A stretch of 16,959 bases of DNA from assembly GCA_900766355.1 (NCBI GenBank), contig CAAFVD010000069.1:1-16959 (forward strand), read 5' to 3'. Position numbers and translations under genes: made by a program. Source of the DNA: Candidatus Gastranaerophilales bacterium (GTDB lineage: Bacteria; Cyanobacteriota; Vampirovibrionia; Gastranaerophilales; Gastranaerophilaceae). Shown here piece by piece: positions 1-6,254 of this stretch; position 1 is the first letter of the stretch; each line of letters opens with the position of its first letter. Under the pieces are notes generated by a model. It saw nothing but the letters and a program-made list of their open reading frames with translations. It ran no database searches and had not been told where the DNA came from.

Positions 1-48
1 GATCAGGTGAAACGTGCGCTGCATGAACATTTTCTGATGGAATTGTAA
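1..48 (+). CDS. 3' end of an unidentified gene, cut by the window edge
   Basis: Frame 1 is open from the first base to a TAA at 46-48 and encodes DQVKRALHEHFLMEL. A strong intrinsic terminator on the same strand follows 110 bases later, which fits the end of a real transcription unit. Fifteen residues are too few to name a family. The rest of the gene is upstream of the window. Confidence 0.5.
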   Translation, partial: DQVKRALHEHFLMEL

Positions 49-160
49 GAATAGACTTGCAACAATATGCTATAATTTGCCCAGAAACCGTACTTTTGGA
101 TGCAAAGTAAAAATAGCAGAATATAAGAATAAATTACAATGGGGATATGATAGAGGGAGA

Positions 161-184
161 GGATCAGCTTGGCTGGTCCTTTTT
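161..184 (+). terminator. Intrinsic terminator
   Basis: GGATCAGC (161-168) pairs with GCTGGTCC (172-179) around a TTG loop, an 8-bp stem with one T-G wobble, followed at once by TTTTT (180-184). There is no T tract on the opposite side, so it works for + strand transcription and probably ends the gene stopping at 48. The rest of the 49-321 gap is AT-rich and holds no convincing gene. Confidence 0.8.
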
Positions 185-241
185 CAGTGGAGTTAAACTT
201 GTCTGAGTAATATGCTACAAACAAGTTTGTGGACTGAAAAA
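180..241. repeat. Interrupted inverted repeat in the first intergenic gap
   Basis: TTTTTCAGT (180-188) is complementary to ACTGAAAAA (233-241), and AAACTTGT (195-202) to ACAAGTTT (221-228), with a short internal loop between the two stems. It overlaps the T tract of the preceding terminator. It could be a second fold on the opposite strand or a protein-binding site; nothing in the sequence decides between them. Confidence 0.45.
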
Positions 242-321
242 ACCAAAATAAAAGTGCCGAAAAATACAAGACGCAAAACATTAAGCAAACGCAATAATTA
301 AACGCAAAAAATCGAATTGAT

Positions 322-351
322 TTGACTTTTTATGTTTTACTGAGGTATAAT
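322..351 (+). promoter_or_regulatory. Sigma-A-type promoter for the AAA/PD-(D/E)XK gene
   Basis: TTGACT (322-327) and TATAAT (346-351) are separated by 18 bases. Transcription would start near 358, about 40 bases before the ATG at 401. This is one of the two best promoter matches in the window, and it sits just after a terminator, so the following gene is probably transcribed independently. Confidence 0.75.
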
Positions 352-400
352 TTGCGTAAGATGAGGAATAATATTGCGAATGACAGGAGCTGATATATAT

Positions 401-2269
401 ATGAAAACTTGTAAAGAAAAGGCTTTAGAGTGGAATGTTTCTCCACGTTCCGTAAATGATATGTGCAAAAAAGGAAGAATACAGGGGGCAATAAAAGAAA
501 AAGGATCTTGGTTAATTCCAGACGACGCTCCAAAGCCAATGGATGGAAGAGTGTCTAATGGAAAATACATCAAGAAAAATATGGTTGCGAAAGCAGAAGT
601 TAAATCATTACCAATCGGCATCTCTGACTATGTTCGTGCGCAAGAAGAATATTACTATGTCGACAAGACGTTATTAATCAAAGAATTCTTGGATAAAAAG
701 CCATTGGTATCTTTGTTTACGAGACCAAGGAGATTCGGAAAGACCTTGAATATGGATATGCTCAGAGTGTTCTTTGAAATATCAGATAAGAATACTAGTA
801 AGTATTTTGCCGATAAAAATATTTGGCAATGTGGAGAAGAGTATCGTTCACATCAAGGAAAATATCCAGTCATATTCTTAACTTTTAAGGATGTTAAATT
901 TGATACTTGGGACGCAACAATAGATAAAATAAGGGGACTACTTCAAGAAGAGTATGGAAGACATCAAGAGCTACTAAATAGTGATAAGCTCTCACAATAT
1001 GAGAAGGAGTATTTTACAAAGATTATTAGCGCTACAGCTAATGAAGTGGAGCTTACTTCTTCGCTAGAAAGACTATCTAAAATGCTTGCTTCACATTATG
1101 ATAAGGCTCCAGTAATCATTATTGATGAATATGATACTCCGATTCAAGAGGGATACTCTAAGGATTTCTACGATGAAATTATTGGATTCATGAGAAATTT
1201 CTTTTCAGGAGCATTTAAGGATAATAAGAATTTATCCTATGGTTTCCTAACAGGAATTTTGCGTATTGCTCAGGAAAGTATCTTTAGTGGTCTAAATAAT
1301 TTAACAGTGAACTCCGTAATGGATGAAGAATACGATAGCTTTTTTGGATTTACAGAATCTGAAGTGAAAGCAATGCTCAGTTACTATGGAGTATCAGATA
1401 AAGAGGAGGAACTTAAAGACTGGTACGATGGATATTTGTTTGGTAGCGAAGAAATATATAATCCATGGTCTGTAATCAACTATATTTCCAAGGGATGCCT
1501 TCCTCAAGCATATTGGGTAAATACAGGAAAAAATGAAATCCTTGATGATGTACTAAGAGTGGCTACAGATGATATTACAGAAAGATTATATGACCTTTTG
1601 CAAGGAGAAAGAGTAGTTGCAAGAATTGATCAAAATGTGGTGTATAGATCGCTTGCGGAGGATCCAGCAAATATTTATAGCTTATTGTTGGTTGCTGGCT
1701 ATTTGAAAACTCCTAAAAAGGAACTGCAAGCAGATGGTTCATATTTATGTGAAGTATCAATTCCAAATAGAGAGATTGCAGCTGTATATAAGAGTGAAAT
1801 CTTGTCACATTTCTTGCAAACTGGAGCAATTACAAGGACTACAGCAAATAAGATTGCAGAAAGTCTTTATGTCAATGATTACAAGAAGTTGCAGAGCGCT
1901 ATTGGGGAATATATGGATAAATCAATTAGCTTCTTCGATGGTGGAGCTGAAGGATTTTATCATGGTTTGATGTTAGGATTAATAGCATTAATGGATAATC
2001 AGTATAAGATTAAATCGAACCGAGAATCTGGAGATGGCAGATTTGATGTTTCTTTAATTCCAAGAGAAAAAAGGTATCCTGGTATTATTTTGGAATTAAA
2101 GTGGAAAGAAAAATTAAGCGATGTTGAGCTTGAAAAATGGTCTAATGAAGCATTAAAGCAAATTGATGAGTTGCGATACGATTCTGAAATGAAAGATGAT
2201 GGAATTACGGAAATCTTGAAGTTTGGAATTGCTTTTTCGGGGAAGAAAGTATGTGTAAGAACTGAGTAG
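401..2269 (+). CDS. AAA-ATPase-like / PD-(D/E)XK nuclease family protein with HTH-like N-terminus
   Basis: This 622-aa protein belongs to the common Firmicutes/Bacteroidetes family with an AAA-ATPase-like domain followed by a C-terminal PD-(D/E)XK domain. Visible parts are: residues 1-45, resembling an excisionase/MerR-type helix-turn-helix (SPRSVNDMCKKGRIQGAIKE); the family signature GISDY...YYYVDKTLLIKEFL near 75-95; a P-loop variant RPRRFGKT at 108-115; a Walker B strand VIIIDEYDTP at 238-247; and a nuclease core with D549 and E565-L566-K567. The ATG at 401 is preferred over TTG 374 or ATG 380 because AGGAG lies at 385-389. The gene has its own promoter and is followed 30 bases later by an XRE regulator. 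The family's biological role is unproven; these genes are often repeated in genomes and seen in mobile regions. A DNA-directed, ATP-dependent nuclease is an inference from the domains. Confidence 0.85.
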   Translation: MKTCKEKALEWNVSPRSVNDMCKKGRIQGAIKEKGSWLIPDDAPKPMDGRVSNGKYIKKNMVAKAEVKSLPIGISDYVRAQEEYYYVDKTLLIKEFLDKKPLVSLFTRPRRFGKTLNMDMLRVFFEISDKNTSKYFADKNIWQCGEEYRSHQGKYPVIFLTFKDVKFDTWDATIDKIRGLLQEEYGRHQELLNSDKLSQYEKEYFTKIISATANEVELTSSLERLSKMLASHYDKAPVIIIDEYDTPIQEGYSKDFYDEIIGFMRNFFSGAFKDNKNLSYGFLTGILRIAQESIFSGLNNLTVNSVMDEEYDSFFGFTESEVKAMLSYYGVSDKEEELKDWYDGYLFGSEEIYNPWSVINYISKGCLPQAYWVNTGKNEILDDVLRVATDDITERLYDLLQGERVVARIDQNVVYRSLAEDPANIYSLLLVAGYLKTPKKELQADGSYLCEVSIPNREIAAVYKSEILSHFLQTGAITRTTANKIAESLYVNDYKKLQSAIGEYMDKSISFFDGGAEGFYHGLMLGLIALMDNQYKIKSNRESGDGRFDVSLIPREKRYPGIILELKWKEKLSDVELEKWSNEALKQIDELRYDSEMKDDGITEILKFGIAFSGKKVCVRTE

Positions 2270-2299
2270 AACAAGAATTTAGTGCTAGGAGGCGATAGT

Positions 2300-2617
2300 A
2301 TGTTTCCAACAATTAATAAAAAAGAAACAGGTGTTAATCTTCGAAGAATTATGGATATGAGAGGAGTAAAACCAAAAGATATTCAAGAATATTTAGGGTT
2401 TGGATGTGTGCAGAGTGTTTATCGATGGTTGGATGGCGTTAGTATGCCAACAGTCGATAATCTGTATGCAATTAGCAAAATGCTTCAAGTTCCTATGGAT
2501 TCAATTGTTTGCGGAAATGCTGGAAGAACAAAAAGTCAAATGGATGCATGTCTTACGGATCAGGAGAGAAGAGTTTATACCTACTATAATAAAATGAGAG
2601 AATTAAATGCAGCATAA
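2300..2617 (+). CDS. Small XRE-family (HTH_3) transcriptional regulator
   Basis: This 105-aa DNA-binding protein starts at the ATG preceded by AGGAGG (2287-2292) at a 7-base spacing; the upstream in-frame GTG at 2282 has no such site. The helix-turn-helix spans about residues 15-70: LRRIMDMRGVKPKDIQEYLG, then QSVYRWLDGVSMPTVDNLYA with the recognition helix around SVYRWL. The remainder (about 72-105) is a short charged tail. It is 30 bases downstream of the AAA/PD-(D/E)XK gene and probably cotranscribed. A palindrome just after its stop (TTGAACT-ACA-AGTTCAA) is a candidate operator. It is clearly related to the regulator at 4600-4878, both having KETG, Y(R/K)W(L/I)xGxSxPxxDN and ILQ/LLH-type C-terminal helices. 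Its targets are unknown. Confidence 0.9.
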   Translation: MFPTINKKETGVNLRRIMDMRGVKPKDIQEYLGFGCVQSVYRWLDGVSMPTVDNLYAISKMLQVPMDSIVCGNAGRTKSQMDACLTDQERRVYTYYNKMRELNAA

Positions 2618-2620
2618 TTT

Positions 2621-2637
2621 TTGAACTACAAGTTCAA
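2621..2637. promoter_or_regulatory. Perfect palindrome, candidate XRE operator
   Basis: TTGAACT (2621-2627) and AGTTCAA (2631-2637) are exact inverted repeats around ACA. The site lies 3 bases after the XRE stop codon and upstream of the next gene. Size and symmetry fit a dimeric HTH repressor site. The link to the adjacent XRE protein rests on position only. Confidence 0.4.
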
Positions 2638-2650
2638 TGACATTACATGA

Positions 2651-2699
2651 ATCCTCCCTTAGAATTATATTAAGAGATAATTTTAAGGGAGGATTTTTT
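2651..2699 (+). promoter_or_regulatory. 18-bp hairpin enclosing the ribosome binding site of the next gene
   Basis: Positions 2651-2668 pair with 2677-2694 over 18 bp, with one G-U wobble and an 8-base loop (ATTAAGAG). The right arm contains AGGGAGG (2686-2692), the Shine-Dalgarno sequence of the gene starting at 2700, and is followed by TTTTTT. In RNA the Shine-Dalgarno would be fully base-paired. The same structure also has the form of an intrinsic terminator. It could therefore block translation, end transcription from the XRE gene, or both. Confidence 0.7.
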
Positions 2700-3362
2700 A
2701 TGAGCGAAAAGATGTTAGTAACACAGGCTCTTGACGAAAGAGACCTACTAGTAAAGAAGATATCAGATAAAATTGACAAAGCAAGTTTTGTGGATACCAT
2801 AAAGCCAAATGAGGATAAAGTATATTCAAAGCGCATTGGCAAGGATGAATATGCGAAAGAAGCGGAGTCGGCATATCAGCAGATTGTTGATTTGATTGAA
2901 CGATTCCAGAAAAATGATGCAGCTATTGTTGCATCCAATGCTGAAACAGAAATCACAACATCATATGGAAAATTCACAGTTGCTGGAGCTATTTCGCTTC
3001 GAAGCAGACTTCGTGGACTAGGAACATACGATGGAGAAGCTGATTTTGAAGGAATCCTTAAGTCTAAAATGCAGGATGAGTATAACGAGCGTGTGCGCAC
3101 ATGTGATCTTAAGAACAGTCAGCTTCAGAATACTGCTGAGAGCATGCGCCTTAGCATTCTCGGAAAAGACAGTAAAACAAAAGACGATAAGCCTCTTGGA
3201 GTCGTGGATGCATATGTGAAGGAAAACACAACAGAGCTTGTGGATCCGCTTGATATCAAGAAAAAGATAGAGAGCCTGGAGGAAAAGAACAATACACTTT
3301 TAAAGGAATTAGATACTCAGATTAAAGTGTCTAATGCGACTACTTTGATTGAAATAGCATAA
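2700..3362 (+). CDS. Uncharacterised coiled-coil, phage-type protein
   Basis: The product is 220 aa; the start is set by AGGGAGG seven bases before the ATG. It is almost entirely helical and charged. The N-terminus (TQALDERDLLVKKISDKIDK, about 8-27) and the C-terminal third (PLDIKKKIESLEEKNNTLLK, then a closing IKVSNATTLIEIA) look like coiled coils. The pattern ALxExxLLxxxI at the start and SNATTxIEI at the end recalls a family of about 220-aa proteins of unknown function that I associate with Firmicutes phages and prophages; this is memory, not a search. There is no signal peptide and no membrane segment. The ribosome binding site lies inside a hairpin, so expression is probably conditional. 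No function can be assigned. Confidence 0.75.
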   Translation: MSEKMLVTQALDERDLLVKKISDKIDKASFVDTIKPNEDKVYSKRIGKDEYAKEAESAYQQIVDLIERFQKNDAAIVASNAETEITTSYGKFTVAGAISLRSRLRGLGTYDGEADFEGILKSKMQDEYNERVRTCDLKNSQLQNTAESMRLSILGKDSKTKDDKPLGVVDAYVKENTTELVDPLDIKKKIESLEEKNNTLLKELDTQIKVSNATTLIEIA

Positions 3363-3403
3363 AGTATTTGCCTGCATTGCGAAAATCCTAAATCTGGCTT
3401 CCC

Positions 3404-3452
3404 GTAACAGGGTTATGTTACAAGATAAGTATACCAATTCAGCGAAAATTGG
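3404..3452. repeat. Two short inverted repeats upstream of the tRNA-like sequence
   Basis: GTAACA (3404-3409) / TGTTAC (3416-3421) and CCAATT (3434-3439) / AATTGG (3447-3452) are exact short inverted repeats in the gap between the coiled-coil gene and the tRNA-like cloverleaf. Neither has a T tract, so neither is a good terminator. They may belong to an RNA leader or a recombination site. Confidence 0.3.
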
Positions 3453-3462
3453 GTTACCAATA

Positions 3463-3535
3463 TACAAAGTAGCGCAATGGGTAGTGCACATGATTTGTAA
3501 TCGTGAAGTTGTAGGTTCGAATCCTATCTTTGAAA
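3463..3535 (+). tRNA. tRNA-Thr(UGU)-like gene, possibly degenerate
   Basis: A cloverleaf can be folded by hand. Acceptor TACAAAG (3463-3469) pairs with CTTTGAA (3528-3534), with an A-A mismatch at the second pair. The D stem is GCGC/GTGC with GGG in the loop. The anticodon stem CATGA/TCGTG closes loop TTTGTAA, with anticodon TGT at 3496-3498 (reads ACA, Thr). The variable loop is AAGTT. The T stem GTAGG/CCTAT closes TTCGAAT. No CCA is encoded. The AT-rich, mismatched acceptor stem is unusual for a housekeeping tRNA-Thr, so this is either a divergent mobile-element tRNA or a decaying copy. Confidence 0.6.
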
Positions 3536-3656
3536 ACATTGGTTTAACAGCGATGACTGATAATCATCTCCAATTTTAACGGTTTTGTGTCTTATTTGAA
3601 CATTTAATTGTGAATTGTAAACTTTTAAATGATTGAATTGTTTTAGGTAAAATAAA

Positions 3657-3799
3657 AACATTGATTTAGGCATAGAGATATGCTGAAATCCATGAAGATG
3701 GTTAAAGTGTTAAGCCAGTTGACTGAGGAATATCCACATGGCTGCAATGTGGGCAAATATTTAATGGTGGAGTCATGGCGTAAGCTATGGCTCCATTTT
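3657..3799 (+). ncRNA. Structured leader or small RNA upstream of the phage-type gene
   Basis: The segment folds by hand into a three-way junction. P1 is AACATT (3657-3662) with AGTGTT (3706-3711). P2 is an 11-position stem (3664-3674 with 3679-3689) closed by a GAGA tetraloop. P3 is CCAT/ATGG (3690-3693 with 3698-3701). A further hairpin CCACAT/ATGTGG (3734-3752) and a strong terminator (3768-3799) follow. The next gene's Shine-Dalgarno begins six bases after the T tract. This layout suggests either a regulatory leader with attenuation or a free-standing small RNA. It matches no riboswitch consensus I could recognise. Confidence 0.4.
3768..3799 (+). terminator. Strong intrinsic terminator just upstream of the 3819 gene
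   Basis: TGGAGTCATGGC (3768-3779) and GCTATGGCTCCA (3784-3795) form a 12-bp stem with two wobbles and a GTAA loop, followed by TTTT. It lies six bases before the Shine-Dalgarno region of the next gene. It therefore ends upstream transcription or acts as an attenuator for that gene. Confidence 0.8.
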
Positions 3800-3818
3800 A
3801 AGTTAGGGATGGATTGGA

Positions 3819-4481
3819 ATGAGAAGAAGCAAAAGCTATGAAGTAAGAGACCCAATGAATATATGGAATAAATATGATTTTGCTATGTCAGGTCTCGGAA
3901 AGAAAAGCAAAATCTTGGCAAAAATAAAACATTTTTTTAAATGCGTAAAGTGGAGTAAACAGCGTATTACAAGGGGCTATTGTGATTGTGATGTTTGGGG
4001 GATGTTTTCTTTTCTTCAGACGCTTATTCCGGATATGCTGCAAACACTGAGAGATACAAGAACGGGTTCACCAGGATATTTGGGAGAAAACTATACCAAT
4101 GAAAATGGAATTCTTGTAAATGATACCTGCCATGAGGAGTGGAATTGCATTCTAGACAAAATGATATTTTTATGGCGAGAAGCGGAGAAAGATACATGCT
4201 CACAAAAGAATCCATTTGATGAAGCGCATTCCAAAGCAATGGATGAATTTACGGAACGATTTGGATTATTTGGAAATAAACTTCAAACTGAGAAAGAATT
4301 AGAAGAAAATAGAAAGCGCGGTGGCGGAGGAACAATTCATTTTATGGATGAGTTGCCTAGGTATAAAGAGATTTCCGATAAATATCGCGAAGAAGAAAAG
4401 CGTTTGGAAGAATATAGAAGAAAGTGTAAGGATGAAGCTATAGATATGCTTAAACAATATTTCTATGACCTGTGGGATTGA
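3819..4481 (+). CDS. Uncharacterised phage-type protein
   Basis: The 220-aa product starts at the ATG behind AGGGATGG (3805-3812). Its core, KWSKQRITRGYCDCDVWGMF (about 45-64), then LIPDMLQTLRD, EEWNCILDKMIFLWREAEKD and the ending MLKQYFYDLWD, matches a protein family I recognise from Firmicutes phages and prophages (RGYSDRDxW near the start, FxxYFxxLWD at the end). I recall it as having no known function. The protein is soluble with a charged, probably coiled-coil C-terminal third (about 165-205). It is preceded by a structured leader with a terminator and followed by 118 bases before the second XRE gene. With the 2700 gene it marks this region as phage-derived. Confidence 0.75.
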   Translation: MRRSKSYEVRDPMNIWNKYDFAMSGLGKKSKILAKIKHFFKCVKWSKQRITRGYCDCDVWGMFSFLQTLIPDMLQTLRDTRTGSPGYLGENYTNENGILVNDTCHEEWNCILDKMIFLWREAEKDTCSQKNPFDEAHSKAMDEFTERFGLFGNKLQTEKELEENRKRGGGGTIHFMDELPRYKEISDKYREEEKRLEEYRRKCKDEAIDMLKQYFYDLWD

Positions 4482-4599
4482 GTTATTAGTAAATCTTAAA
4501 CCAAAAGTTTAATGCAATTAGTAATAGAATCCGTTATACTAATCATCTACAGGTAAACTTGTGATTCGGGATGGAAGAAAATTACGGAGGTACAAAGAG

Positions 4600-4878
4600 A
4601 TGGAACCAATGTATTTGCAGGTCCTGCAAAAAGAAACAGGAAGACAGATTAAGAAACTGCTCGTGGAAAATGGTTATACCGTGAAAGACGTGCAGAATGC
4701 TATGGGATTTGAAAATCCACAAGCAGTCTACAAATGGATTTCAGGTAGATCATTACCGAGCTTAGACAATTTTGTAATCTTAAGCAGATTACTGCACACC
4801 AGCATAGAAGATATCCTCGTCATTGACGGGGATATTGTTCGTTTATGGGGATTTTCCTTTAAACTGTTAGTACAATGA
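4600..4878 (+). CDS. Small XRE-family regulator, possibly with altered C-terminus
   Basis: The product is 92 aa from the ATG behind GGAGG (4586-4590). The HTH region about residues 14-65 (IKKLLVENGYTVKDVQNAMG, then QAVYKWISGRSLPSLDNFVI) closely parallels the regulator at 2300-2617. After ILVIDGD the tail reads IVRLWGFSFKLLVQ, a hydrophobic ending unlike the charged tail of the relative, and the stop codon overlaps the ATG of the truncated integrase (ATGA at 4875-4878). This suggests that the XRE gene was joined to foreign DNA at its 3' end. The upstream gap (4482-4599) contains a TATACT at 4535-4540 and a 7-bp inverted repeat ATTAGTA...TACTAAT, but no strong -35. Confidence 0.8.
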   Translation: MEPMYLQVLQKETGRQIKKLLVENGYTVKDVQNAMGFENPQAVYKWISGRSLPSLDNFVILSRLLHTSIEDILVIDGDIVRLWGFSFKLLVQ

Positions 4879-5834
4879 CAAACTTAGCGGAAGGCTTTAT
4901 GCTGATATCAGAACAGGAGAAATCAGGAAAAGTAGGAGATGTAAAAACTTCGGACGCAAAGCTGTTTTTGATAAAGCTGCAGCAGGATGGAAAAAGGTAT
5001 AGTACAGTAAAAACAGTGCGTGGCGTATTGAGACCAGCCTTTCAAATGGCTGTGGACGATGATGTGCTTCATAAAAATCCATTTGGCTTTGAACTTGCCG
5101 GGGTGGTGGTAAATGACAGTGTTACCAGAGAAGCGCTAACGCGAGAACAAATGCGTAAGTTTTTAAAGTTTGTCCATGACGATAATGTATACTGCAAATA
5201 CTATGAAGTGGTATATATACTTTTCCATACCGGTATGCGAATTTCAGAATTTTGCGGCCTTACGATTAAAGATATCGATTTGGAAAACAGGATTGTGAAT
5301 ATAGACCATCAGCTTCAACGCTTATCCGATATGACCTTAGTGATTGAGCCGACAAAGACATCTGCCGGCACAAGGAAACTGCCGATAACAGAGGATGTTG
5401 CGAAATGTTTCCAGGCAATCATTGAGGATAGGGAGAAACCAAAGGTAGAAAAGGTGGTGGATGGATATACCGGTTTCCTGTTTGTGGATGACAAAGGCCT
5501 GCCACTGGTGGCAATGCACTGGGAACATCGGTTTAATCATATGGTGAAGCGATATAATGATATCTCTCGAGTTCAGATGCCGAATATTACGCCGCATATT
5601 TGCCGCCACACGTATTGCAGTAATATGGCGAAATCTGGAATGAACCCGAAGACGCTGCAGTACCTTATGGGGCATAGTGATATAGGGGTTACGCTTAACA
5701 CTTATACGCATTTGGGCCTTGAGGATGCAGAGGATGAATTGAAGCGGCTGGAAGACCTGCAGAATGCCAGAAAGGAATTGGAACGGACGCAAGGGGAGAA
5801 GCCGGTATCGCAGAGGATGTTTAAAGCAATTTGA
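4875..5834 (+). pseudogene. Tyrosine recombinase (integrase), N-terminally truncated
   Basis: The 319-aa open frame carries the last part of the core-binding domain (DVKTSDAKLFLIKLQQDG...VLHKNPF) and a complete catalytic domain: R122 (TGMRISE), K161 (PTKTSAG), H241 and R244 (ITPHICRH), H267 (YLMGHSD) and Y277 (NTYTHL). It ends in the KPVSQRMFKAI tail typical of Tn916-like integrases of gut clostridia. Full-length relatives are near 400 aa; the missing part is the N-terminal arm-binding domain and the start of the core-binding domain. An in-frame stop at 4860-4862 rules out a longer version here. There is no clear ribosome binding site; translation could be coupled to the XRE stop by ATGA overlap. 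All catalytic residues remain, but without the arm-binding domain normal function is unlikely. Confidence 0.8.
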
Positions 5835-5918
5835 TGAGAAATCAAGTTGCTATATCTGTGATTTTGTAGTAAAATAAAAAATAGCAGAGTTGCCAGAAAC
5901 AATATTATATTTGGAACC

Positions 5919-5947
5919 AAGCCAGGCGATTGTGCTTGGCTTATTTT
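5919..5947 (+). terminator. Intrinsic terminator after the integrase
   Basis: AAGCCAGGC (5919-5927) pairs with GCTTGGCTT (5934-5942) over 9 bp, with one G-U wobble and loop GATTGT, followed by ATTTT. It separates the integrase from the membrane-protein gene starting at 5973. Confidence 0.75.
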
Positions 5948-5972
5948 ATGTGGATAGAAAGAAGGTATTTAT

Positions 5973-6254
5973 ATGTGGTATGTGTGGTTTTTTGATGGAA
6001 TAGGTTCAACTATTGTGTCACTTATTGCAGGTGCAATAATAGGTGGTTTTACGGGGTATAAAATAGGAATTCATAAAAAAATAAAATTAATTCAGAAGGC
6101 TGGAAATTCATCAGAACAAAATCAAACAATTGAACTAAATGGTGAGTCAGATGATACAAATACATCTTATAACGTAAATGTAAATATGGAACAGAAAGCA
6201 AAAAACAATGCAAAGCAAACGCAGATTGGTGGTGTTAGAAATGGAAGAAGTTAA
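5973..6254 (+). CDS. Small single-pass membrane protein with QKAG-type motif
   Basis: The 93-aa product starts at the ATG behind GAAGG. One hydrophobic, glycine-rich segment (about 8-32, GIGSTIVSLIAGAIIGGFTG) anchors it in the membrane, followed by a basic stretch and a polar, Asn/Gln-rich tail predicted to be cytoplasmic from the positive-inside rule. The tail holds QKAGNSSEQNQ at 41-51 and QTQIGG at 82-87. The first motif matches QKAGKDSQQIQ at the N-terminus of the next protein position by position (QKAGxxSxQxQ). Its stop overlaps the start of that gene by 14 bases, so the two are almost certainly made together. I infer that the shared motif lets the soluble partner dock to, or co-assemble with, the membrane protein. 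Confidence 0.75.
   Translation: MWYVWFFDGIGSTIVSLIAGAIIGGFTGYKIGIHKKIKLIQKAGNSSEQNQTIELNGESDDTNTSYNVNVNMEQKAKNNAKQTQIGGVRNGRS

Noticed and set aside
3..281. A 92-codon - strand frame rich in hydrophobic residues
   Set aside because: It runs through the terminator and inverted repeat, AT-rich DNA naturally gives such frames, and no ribosome binding site precedes it.
3309..3539. A - strand frame containing FEPTTSRLQ
   Set aside because: This peptide is the known artefact of translating the antisense of a tRNA T arm; it covers the tRNA-like sequence.
3715..3760. CTGAGGA resembling the hammerhead ribozyme core
   Set aside because: The required GAAA after stem II and a cleavable stem III junction are absent.
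5337..5792. A 151-codon open frame on the - strand
   Set aside because: It lies wholly antisense to the integrase catalytic domain, whose R, K, H, R, H and Y residues are all in place; no ribosome binding site is seen.
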